Origin: Akkermansia sp.
GTDB taxonomy: Bacteria > Verrucomicrobiota > Verrucomicrobiia > Verrucomicrobiales > Akkermansiaceae
DNA length: 64,000 nt
Assembly (NCBI GenBank): GCA_017546445.1
Contig: JAFYWX010000046.1
Span: 1-64,000 of the forward strand
Direction: 5' to 3'
Made by a program: the position numbers and the translations under genes. Each line of letters begins with the position of its first letter. The stretch's first letter is position 1. Shown here one piece after another: positions 57,541 through 64,000 of this stretch. Below the pieces are notes generated by a model. It saw only the letters and a program-made list of their open reading frames with translations, searched no databases and had not been told where the DNA came from.

Positions 57541-60030
57541 ATGCAGGAAGTACCCATCATTTCAGGATTCACTGCCGGCGAGCTTACACCCTGGCTTTCC
57601 AGCAGGTTCGATTTGCAGGCCTACCAGCGGGGCGCTGCCGAGATTTGTAATTTCCAGATTCTCCCCTATGGGGGAATTCAGCTGCGCCCAGGCACGCAGT
57701 ATATTGGCAATATAGACTCTGAGCATGTGCGTTTGTTCTCCTTTCATTATGCAGCGAATGATGCCCTGCTGCTCGAGTTTTTTCCCGGCGGTATGCATGT
57801 GTACAAGGAGGGCAAGTGCCTGACAAATGAGGATGGCGGTGTTTATGTGCTTACCACGCCCTGGTTTTCTGCAGAGCAGCTTGCCTCGTTGCATTTCAAC
57901 CAGGTGAACGATGCGGTCTACGTGTGCTGTCCCACGCATCCGCCAGTGGTGCTATACCGGTATGGCGATACCTCGTGGCGCTGTGTGAAGCCGGATTTAG
58001 AGCCAGCGCCGCGTGAATTGTACTCCAGCCAGACTGGGCAGTTATCTGTCGTTTTTGAGCGAGGTGGTCTGTATGCCAATCTGGCGATAGAGGGCGGGGA
58101 GCAACAGTTCAGCGCGAGCATGGAAAGCGCAGAGATTCTGCTGGCAGATGCGGCCATACCCAGCTGTGTGCTCTTTGCTAATGAAACATACGCAACCCAG
58201 GCCCGCGAGGCTCCGGATATCAGCCGCACCGGTGTGAGTAAGGACAGTATCTGGTACCAGACTGATACCACCAGCAAGCTTCATTATTTTTACCGCTGTA
58301 TCCGCAATTATTCCATCGAAGATTATAACGGGAGTAAAAATCTCTCCGATTATCCTTATTTCTTTCAGCCGGGTATCATGCGCCTGACTTCGCGACTTGA
58401 GCCGTATGAGGTGCAGCGTGACTGGGAATTGACCACCAATGGCACATGGAATGGCCACTGGGAGTTGTGGCGTAGTTATGATACGCCGGATGATGAGCCG
58501 GATTTCTACCTCTGGAACTGGACCTGCATCAAGAGTTTTTCTCAGTCTGATTATGAGACCCGCCAGAACTGGGCCTTGTCTGGTTCTGAGGAGCGGCCAT
58601 GCCGCATGGTGCTGGTATGCCGATGCTGCTCAGATTCGGCTACGCTGGGTGCTATGGTGCAATTCAAGATTCCGGGTGGCACCCGGGAATATAAATTCCG
58701 CATCTCCACTGTAACGGATGCTACTCATGCCCGAGCCCGTGTGCTGCAGACCTTTCTGGGGTATCCTGTAAGCTTCTGCACGCGGAATTGGAGTTTTGGT
58801 GCTATCGGCAGCCGGAACGGTTATCCCGCTTTTTCTGCCATGTTCCAGGGGCGCATGTGGCTGGGGGGAATGCCGGGCTTGCCAACCACTCTGCTGGCCA
58901 GTGCGGTGGATGATTTCCAGAATTTCCGGGTGGGTAGTAACGATGATTCGGCCATGCACCTGAGTATTATGGGCAGCGACCAGAGCCGCATCTGCTGGAT
59001 ATGCGCCACGCGGCAGCTGCTCATCGGCACGTCCGACAGTGAGTGGGGGGTATTCTCCAGCACAGGGAATGTCATCACGCCGACCTCCGTTTCTATCCGG
59101 CGTCAGTCATCTGTGGGGAGCGAGGGCATGCCGGCCAGGGCCGTGGAAAACACGGTGATATTTGTGCAGCGGGGAGGTCGGCGCATACGCGAGATTGCGT
59201 ACAGACTGGAATCGGATGGCTTTTCTACAACAGATATCAGCCTGCTGGCAGAACACTTGTTTTCGAGCGGGGTGAAGGAGTGGTGTGTGCAGCGTGGCGC
59301 TCATTTCAATATCTGGGTGCTGATGAATGATGGCACCCTGGCGGTGCTTACCATCAATATGGAACAGCAGGTGACTGCCTGGCAGCGCGTGGAACTGGGT
59401 GGACGCAAGGTGCTGGCTATGGCAGCATTGCAAAGCTCCCGTGGAAAGGATGATGATATGTGGTTTGCCTTACAGGTGGTAAGCAGTGGGGCCCTGGTGA
59501 TGGAGCGTATGTGCAGCGATTCTCCTCATCTGGATAGTGTGGAGGAGGTGGTGTCTCACCGTAATATGGAGCTGAAATGCGCTTACCACCTGGCAGGCAC
59601 AGAGTTGCGCGTGGTTGATGTGGAAAATGATGATACCATACGTTGCTATGGCACGGCGGCCGGGCTCCGCGCCTTGCCGAGTGTGGAGGCTGGCCGGTGC
59701 TACAGAGTGGGTATTCCCATTGTGGCCAGGGTGCAGACCATGCCATTGGAAAGCGCGGTGAGTTTCAACTCCGTGCGCCAGTTCAGCCGCTTCAAACTGC
59801 GATTACTGGAGAGCGATACTGATTTTGAGTTCCGCAGCACTGCGAATGATTCCTGGGAACGCTTGCTGCCCGATTACTATACGGGGGTGAGCAATCCGTA
59901 TACCGGGGCCTTGCGTCTGGCGCAGATGCCAGATGCCGGGGTGGGGCAATCTTTCTGCATACGGTATAGCGGGCACCACGATTTCAAGCTCCTGTCCATC
60001 AGCCAGGAGGTAGATCACCACGGGAAGTGA
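57541..60030 (+). CDS. Phage tail/virion-type protein, isolated in the chromosome
   Basis: An 829-residue protein whose N-terminus, ISGFTAGELTPWLSSRFDL, then YQRGAAEICNFQILPYGG and LRPGTQYIG, matches a tail-associated protein family common in tailed phages. Those proteins begin with an F-x-A-G-E-L-S-P-x-L-x-x-R-x-D-L-like motif and an N-x-x-x-x-P-x-G-G-x-x-x-R-P-G-T motif. The remainder is beta-rich (VFVQRGGRRIREIAY, IWVLMNDGTLAVLTI, typical of the same family). The start ATG at 57541 fits this motif. No other phage gene lies within the 64-kb window, and the gene is intact. It may be a remnant or a domesticated gene. No signal peptide. Confidence 0.75.
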   Translation: MQEVPIISGFTAGELTPWLSSRFDLQAYQRGAAEICNFQILPYGGIQLRPGTQYIGNIDSEHVRLFSFHYAANDALLLEFFPGGMHVYKEGKCLTNEDGGVYVLTTPWFSAEQLASLHFNQVNDAVYVCCPTHPPVVLYRYGDTSWRCVKPDLEPAPRELYSSQTGQLSVVFERGGLYANLAIEGGEQQFSASMESAEILLADAAIPSCVLFANETYATQAREAPDISRTGVSKDSIWYQTDTTSKLHYFYRCIRNYSIEDYNGSKNLSDYPYFFQPGIMRLTSRLEPYEVQRDWELTTNGTWNGHWELWRSYDTPDDEPDFYLWNWTCIKSFSQSDYETRQNWALSGSEERPCRMVLVCRCCSDSATLGAMVQFKIPGGTREYKFRISTVTDATHARARVLQTFLGYPVSFCTRNWSFGAIGSRNGYPAFSAMFQGRMWLGGMPGLPTTLLASAVDDFQNFRVGSNDDSAMHLSIMGSDQSRICWICATRQLLIGTSDSEWGVFSSTGNVITPTSVSIRRQSSVGSEGMPARAVENTVIFVQRGGRRIREIAYRLESDGFSTTDISLLAEHLFSSGVKEWCVQRGAHFNIWVLMNDGTLAVLTINMEQQVTAWQRVELGGRKVLAMAALQSSRGKDDDMWFALQVVSSGALVMERMCSDSPHLDSVEEVVSHRNMELKCAYHLAGTELRVVDVENDDTIRCYGTAAGLRALPSVEAGRCYRVGIPIVARVQTMPLESAVSFNSVRQFSRFKLRLLESDTDFEFRSTANDSWERLLPDYYTGVSNPYTGALRLAQMPDAGVGQSFCIRYSGHHDFKLLSISQEVDHHGK

Positions 60031-60046
60031 GGGGCAGGGCGAGTGT

Positions 60047-61414
60047 TCAGCTCAGCCGGATAGGCTTGCCGGGCTCAGGAATGATGATTTCTGTGCCCGG
60101 CATGAGTTCTTTTAACTCATTGCCCATGGATTCTACCGCGGGCGGGTCACCATGCACCAGGAGAATCTTTTTCGGGTTCAGGCTGCGGGCGTAGTCGATG
60201 AGGGCGCGTCGTGTGGCGTGGCCGGAGAAATCGAAACATTCCACCCGGCATTTCAGCGGGTATGCCTGGCCGCCTTTTTCGCGGAGCTTGACCAGCTCAC
60301 CATGCTGGGTTGCCTTGATTTTGCCCGCCGGTGTTTCGGGATCACTGTAGCCCACAAAGAGGATAGCATCATTCGGGTGGGTGATAATCTGCTCTGCGAG
60401 GATGTGAGAAACCGTGTGTTCGCTCATCATGCCGCTGGAGACCAGGTAGATGTTGCCCGGAGAGGCAACGAGCGGGGCCTTCCCCTGGCGCGGCAGACCG
60501 TGGGTTTCCACATGCTCCTTGATGCGGAAGCCGGGATTAATGCGCGGCGTGCTGTCTGCCAGCTTGTCGTATACCGCGGTAATCTTGGAGCTCAGGCCGC
60601 CGAAATAAACGGGTACATCCGGGATAAGCCCCTCTTCCTTGAATCTGCCGATTTCGGTGAGCAGACACTGGCTTTTGCCCAGCGCAAATACCGGAATGAG
60701 CACAGCGCCTCCGTTCTCGAGTACTTCACGGATGGTATCGGCAAAGCGGCGCAGTTCGCCGGCGCGCGTATAATCGGCAGAGCGTTCGGTGCAGCCGTGG
60801 GTGCTCTCCATGATAAGGATGTCAATTCCGCCTTGCGGAAAATCGGCCCCGGCAATGAGGGTCTGGTTATCGAACTGCACATCGCCCGTGTAGAGTAGCG
60901 TGGTGCCGCTTTCGCTTTCCAGCTCCACACCGCAGCTGCCGAGAATATGGCCGGCATCATGCAGGGTTGCCAGCACCCGCCCGTTGCGGCCAATGCGGAA
61001 AGGCGTACCGTAGGGACGGGGCATCCAGCACCGGGCCACGTGGTCGAGCTCCATGTGGGTGTAGAATGGGTATTCAATAATGCCTTCCTGCGTGCGCTTC
61101 GCTGTCATCACGTTGACGGAATTATGCAGCATGGCAAGGCCCACCTCGCAGGTTGCGGCAGTCATGTTAACCTCGGCATCGGGGTATTTGTCCTGAAGTA
61201 CCGGGAGCGTGCCGATGTGGTCAAGGTGTGAGTGGGTTACGAAAATGGCATCAGGATCTGCAGCCCCGATGAGGGAAAATTCAGGTGTGGCCTCGGCACC
61301 GTCCTTTTTGGGGTGCATGCCGGAATCCAGCACAATACGCACACCATCCATATCAAGTAAATAGCAGTTGGAGCCGATGTCGGTGTAGCGGGAAAGGTTC
61401 GTGAAACTAATCAT
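60047..61414 (-). CDS. Metallo-beta-lactamase/beta-CASP RNA-processing exonuclease homologue
   Basis: A 455-residue enzyme. The MBL metal site THSHLDHIG (HxHxDH, near residue 60) and later IMESTHG, plus the beta-CASP block VLIPVFALGKSQCLL, place it with CPSF-73/RNase J-like nucleases. The RMMBL end carries the metal ligands FDFSGHATRR and LVHGDPPAV. It likely processes or degrades RNA in the cytosol. Length and motifs fit the shorter bacterial CPSF-like (YsiF/TTHA0252-type) group rather than RNase J1. Its 3' end faces the phage-type gene across 16 bp. Confidence 0.88.
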   Translation of the reverse strand: MISFTNLSRYTDIGSNCYLLDMDGVRIVLDSGMHPKKDGAEATPEFSLIGAADPDAIFVTHSHLDHIGTLPVLQDKYPDAEVNMTAATCEVGLAMLHNSVNVMTAKRTQEGIIEYPFYTHMELDHVARCWMPRPYGTPFRIGRNGRVLATLHDAGHILGSCGVELESESGTTLLYTGDVQFDNQTLIAGADFPQGGIDILIMESTHGCTERSADYTRAGELRRFADTIREVLENGGAVLIPVFALGKSQCLLTEIGRFKEEGLIPDVPVYFGGLSSKITAVYDKLADSTPRINPGFRIKEHVETHGLPRQGKAPLVASPGNIYLVSSGMMSEHTVSHILAEQIITHPNDAILFVGYSDPETPAGKIKATQHGELVKLREKGGQAYPLKCRVECFDFSGHATRRALIDYARSLNPKKILLVHGDPPAVESMGNELKELMPGTEIIIPEPGKPIRLS

Positions 61415-61437
61415 TTGTAAAAATCAATCCGGCGCAG

Positions 61438-61466
61438 AGCTTACACAATTTTGCACCTTTTGTCAA
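61438..61466 (-). promoter_or_regulatory. Promoter for the beta-CASP nuclease gene
   Basis: On the minus strand TTGACA (61461-61466), a 17-bp spacer and TAAGCT (61438-61443), 23 nt before the ATG. Confidence 0.5.
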
Positions 61467-61474
61467 TGTTGGTA

Positions 61475-62593
61475 TCATTTTTGCCCACCCTGGCCTAAGG
61501 AGGTGCAAAGTTCGGCAATGCTGCGAATCGTGTCACTCAGACGGTAGGGATAAGGCAGTTTCTCATTCAAGTATGGGCGGTAGGCATGCCACTGTTCCAG
61601 TCGGTCTGCAATGCCGGCTGTATCACCTGGTGCCACGCGCCCCTCCGGCAGGAATGCATCCAGCAGCTCTCCCACAACTCCATGGTCATAAGCTGCAACC
61701 GGGCGGTTAAGCGCCAGCGCTTCCTGCACGACCCGGTCATACGATGCCGGTAGCTTTGCGAGGGAAAGCACTACATCACAGATGCAGATGACATCCCGCA
61801 GATCTGGCCGGTGGCCCAGCCAGGTGATTTGTTTTTCTACGCCACTGGTGCGGAATAGTTTTTTTAATTTATTGAGGTAATGCTGATCTGCCCGTGCAGT
61901 ATCTCCTGCAATATACACGTGAACTGGTACCTTGGCACTGTTTGTCCTCGATAGAATGGGGACAAGGTCCTCCAGTCCGTGATTGGGAGTGATGGCGCCG
62001 GGAACACAGACCGAGAGAGTGTTTTCTTCCTCTTCCTTATACTGGCGCAGCCACTGCTCCAACCATGTGTTGAATGGCCGGTAACCCGGGAAACAGAGCT
62101 CCTCATTCACGCCATAGGGAATGACCCATATCTCACGCTCCGCATCAAGCTTTGCTCTGCTGGTGAGTTCATTGCGAAGGTGGCGGGATACGGCCACGAG
62201 CGCATCACAGCGGTTCAGGCTGGCCGCCCAGCCGGGGTGCCTGGGGTATGTGGTGTGAATGCCGATAATACGCGGGCGTGTTTCATCCGGCATGTTGTGG
62301 CAGGCTCGCCAGGCAAGGTTTGCGGCGGGCGTGGTATAGGCCAGGATGATATCGGTATGCGTGCTCTCAACCAGGCGCTGCACCCGGCGGAGCTCACTCA
62401 TATAGGTGAATACGGCAATGTTGCGTGAGCTGTGGTGCTGCACACTGGCTGCGGCCATGCGCCCCACCAGTTCATTGGGTGGTGAAATCACCGTGTTCCG
62501 GAATCCTGCCTGCTGGAGTCCGCACGCCAGCTCTGCCGCCATGGCATTGACACTGCCAGGCCGAAGCCGAGGACTGATGTGAAGGAGATTCAT
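61475..62593 (-). CDS. GT4-type glycosyltransferase
   Basis: A 372-residue GT-B glycosyltransferase (glycosyltransferase 1/4 families). The N-terminus MNLLHISPRLRPGSVNAMAA carries the Gly/Ser loop region, and the C-terminal donor domain contains VVQEALALNRPVAAYDHGVVGE, the acidic/sugar-nucleotide site (written here with E in QEAL and GE). It is about the same length as the neighbouring transferase and shares its LxRPVAxYxHGxVGE and FLPEGxxxxGDT blocks, so the two arose by duplication. It probably builds LPS core or another surface glycan. Confidence 0.88.
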   Translation of the reverse strand: MNLLHISPRLRPGSVNAMAAELACGLQQAGFRNTVISPPNELVGRMAAASVQHHSSRNIAVFTYMSELRRVQRLVESTHTDIILAYTTPAANLAWRACHNMPDETRPRIIGIHTTYPRHPGWAASLNRCDALVAVSRHLRNELTSRAKLDAEREIWVIPYGVNEELCFPGYRPFNTWLEQWLRQYKEEEENTLSVCVPGAITPNHGLEDLVPILSRTNSAKVPVHVYIAGDTARADQHYLNKLKKLFRTSGVEKQITWLGHRPDLRDVICICDVVLSLAKLPASYDRVVQEALALNRPVAAYDHGVVGELLDAFLPEGRVAPGDTAGIADRLEQWHAYRPYLNEKLPYPYRLSDTIRSIAELCTSLGQGGQK

Positions 62594-62603
62594 GCAGAGT
62601 GAA

Positions 62604-63710
62604 TTATCGGCACAGTTCCTGGTACAGAGCGATGTGGGCCTGTATCATGTCTGCCCGGCGATAGGGGGCCGGAACGGGTGTTCTGGGTACGGGGCGTCTG
62701 GCGTACCATTTTTCCAGCAGGCTTGCCATGGCGGTAGTGTCGCCGGTGGGAATCATGCCTTCCGGCAGGAATTGCTCCAGCTGCTCGCCCACGCCGCCGT
62801 GTTCGTATCCGGCAACCGGCCGGCCCAGGGAAAGAGCCTCCAGGGTGGTCTTGCCGAAAGATTCCGGCTGCAGCGTGAGGGAAAGGGTGACGTCACAGGC
62901 GCAGAGTACGTTCACCAGGTCGCGGCGGTGGCCGGTCCAGGTGACATAATCTGCCACACCTTCAGCCTCAAATCCGGCCTGTACCTCTTCACGGTAAGCT
63001 TCCTTGCCTTTCTTGGTTTCGCCCACAATGACGGCATGCGCCGGGATGCCCTTGGCTCGAAGCTGCTTGAGAATGGGGCCGAGATGCGGTGCTCCCTTCA
63101 GGCGAGTGATACGCCCCGGGAGGCAGAGGGTGAATTTACCCTTCAGCTCCGGGTAATCGGTGTACCAGGTGTTCAGCCACTCTGGGGTAGGTGCGTATTC
63201 GGGGCAGAAGATGCTGTCATCCACAGAGTTGGGAATGACCACAATCTTCTCATCCGGAGTGGCGGGATAATTGTCCAGAATATGCTGGCGCATGCAGCGG
63301 GAGACGGCAATGACGCGGTCGCCCTTGGCCATGACTCCGGAGTAGGCATTCACGGAATGGAAACCATGGAAGGAAGATACAATGACCGGGCGTTCCTTTG
63401 CCGGCAGCATCTTGCATGCCAGCTGGCCTACCCAGGCCGGCACGCGGGAATGCAGGTGAAGCACATCCGGCTTTTCTTCGCGAATGAGGTTTGCCGTCCT
63501 GCCTACCTGAAGCAGGGTGAGCAGGCTTTTTTTGCCAATGGGGCGGGTGATATGCCGGGCACCGCAAGCCTCAATGGCCGGCACCATGCTGCCTCCAGCA
63601 GAAACGACGACGTTCTCAAGCCCTGCGGCGCAAAGGCCCTCGCAGAGCTCCAGAACAACTTGTTCCACCCCACCGGAACTGAGGGATGGCAGCAGGTGCA
63701 TTATTTTCAT
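62604..63710 (-). CDS. GT4-type glycosyltransferase
   Basis: A 368-residue GT-B transferase paralogous to the adjacent one. [20 protein letters not shown] has the usual acceptor-domain start with its GG loop, and [22 protein letters not shown] is the donor-site block with the conserved E-x7-x pattern. [12 protein letters not shown] and [10 protein letters not shown] are typical of family 4. The start overlaps the stop of the next upstream gene (ATGA) and the downstream transferase begins 10 nt later, so the three form an operon. Sugar donor and acceptor are unknown. Confidence 0.9.
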   Translation of the reverse strand: MKIMHLLPSLSSGGVEQVVLELCEGLCAAGLENVVVSAGGSMVPAIEACGARHITRPIGKKSLLTLLQVGRTANLIREEKPDVLHLHSRVPAWVGQLACKMLPAKERPVIVSSFHGFHSVNAYSGVMAKGDRVIAVSRCMRQHILDNYPATPDEKIVVIPNSVDDSIFCPEYAPTPEWLNTWYTDYPELKGKFTLCLPGRITRLKGAPHLGPILKQLRAKGIPAHAVIVGETKKGKEAYREEVQAGFEAEGVADYVTWTGHRRDLVNVLCACDVTLSLTLQPESFGKTTLEALSLGRPVAGYEHGGVGEQLEQFLPEGMIPTGDTTAMASLLEKWYARRPVPRTPVPAPYRRADMIQAHIALYQELCR

Positions 63711-64000
63711 GGCAGTAATTTGGGGAAGTTTTCCAGAATGTAGCTGGCGGCACGGGCTGCCTCATTCATCACCATGCCTGTTTTCGGAATGGTGTTGGTC
63801 TTGGCCCACTCTGTGAAGCGGCATACGCTGCCATCGGCAATGAGCATGTTGAGCCCACGGGCAATGCGTGATGCATCAGGCTTGTGCGGGCCTTCCTTGG
63901 CCGGCATTTCAATGATGCCGACCGGTGCACCGCTGGACAAGGCTTCGTACACCATGCTCACGCTGTCCTGCGTTACCCACACCTCCGTGGCCTTGGCCAG
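63707..64000 (-). CDS. ELM1-like (mitochondrial fission ELM1 family) protein, partial
   Basis: Only the last 97 codons are in the window and the frame is open to the edge, so the N-terminus is missing. [26 protein letters not shown] matches the GT-B-like C-terminal block of the ELM1/DUF2674-type family found beside LPS core transferases (key residues T-x-D-S-V-S-M-x-x-E-A). It probably handles a nucleotide sugar or lipid A core step. It is coupled to the downstream glycosyltransferase by a 4-nt overlap. Confidence 0.7.
   Translation of the reverse strand: MAKATEVWVTQDSVSMVYEALSSGAPVGIIEMPAKEGPHKPDASRIARGLNMLIADGSVCRFTEWAKTNTIPKTGMVMNEAARAASYILENFPKLLP

Noticed and set aside
61857-61867. T7 tract within the glycosyltransferase gene as a contingency locus
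   Set aside because: It simply encodes Lys-Lys codons (KKLKKLF) in an intact frame; the length is unremarkable.

Overview
The window looks like chromosome of a Gram-negative Verrucomicrobiota bacterium, most likely a gut-type Akkermansiaceae relative. The evidence is two giant secreted repeat proteins ending in the PEP-hydrophobic-Arg5 exosortase tail (PEP-CTERM), LPS and outer-membrane genes (lpxD, an OmpH/Skp chaperone), a TIGR03790-type protein, host-glycan-style secreted hydrolases and a tryptophanase-family lyase. Genus assignment is inference. No rRNA, tRNA, CRISPR array or complete insertion sequence was seen.

Layout. 1-4.7 kb: a truncated Pro/Glu-rich 48-bp-repeat protein, a periplasmic dual-specificity phosphatase, the phospholipid pair cdsA and diacylglycerol kinase, and a class I fumarase. 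4.8-15.2 kb: a 2267-residue PEP-CTERM protein with an N-terminal S6 (IgA-protease/SPATE-like) peptidase domain, then a LamG/FG-GAP metalloprotease-like secreted protein. The gap between them holds a candidate structured RNA. 15.2-15.8 kb: a non-coding array of about 15 consecutive hairpins with different stems. 15.8-24.1 kb: recJ, an M50-like membrane protein, a GH2 glycosidase, an HD-domain membrane phosphodiesterase and a BASS transporter. 24.1-29.9 kb: a second giant PEP-CTERM protein built from chlamydial Pmp-like GGA(I/L) and FxxN repeats. Its promoter has a run of nine G in the -35/-10 spacer, a likely phase-variation switch.

30-37 kb: a eukaryote-like glycogen branching enzyme, then a minus-strand metal-uptake cluster (znuA, a CBM9/GHL10-like hydrolase, a small membrane protein, znuC with a His-rich head, znuB). 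37-50 kb: tnaA-like lyase, an ABCG-type transporter operon, gluQ, a NUDIX hydrolase, ffh with a Met-rich repeat tail, a TIGR03790 protein, argD and an ankyrin protein. 50-57.5 kb: a YwaF-like membrane protein, an ompH-lpxD operon, an old-yellow-enzyme homologue, a MerR regulator with a newly called 47-residue membrane protein, an NAD synthetase whose glutaminase nucleophile is missing, and a C_GCAxxG_C_C protein. 57.5-64 kb: one isolated phage tail-type gene behind a terminator-like hairpin, a beta-CASP metallo-beta-lactamase nuclease, and a glycosyltransferase operon running off the window.

Regulation. Promoters recur as TTGACA, 17-18 bp, TAGAAT-like. In four genes (recJ, glgB, znuA, ffh) the -10 box ends exactly 6 nt before the ATG, which implies leaderless mRNAs. 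The most unusual items are the poly-G promoter before the Pmp-like gene, the hairpin array at 15.2-15.7 kb, the S6 peptidase on an exosortase-type anchor, the Cys-less NadE glutaminase and the lone phage gene.
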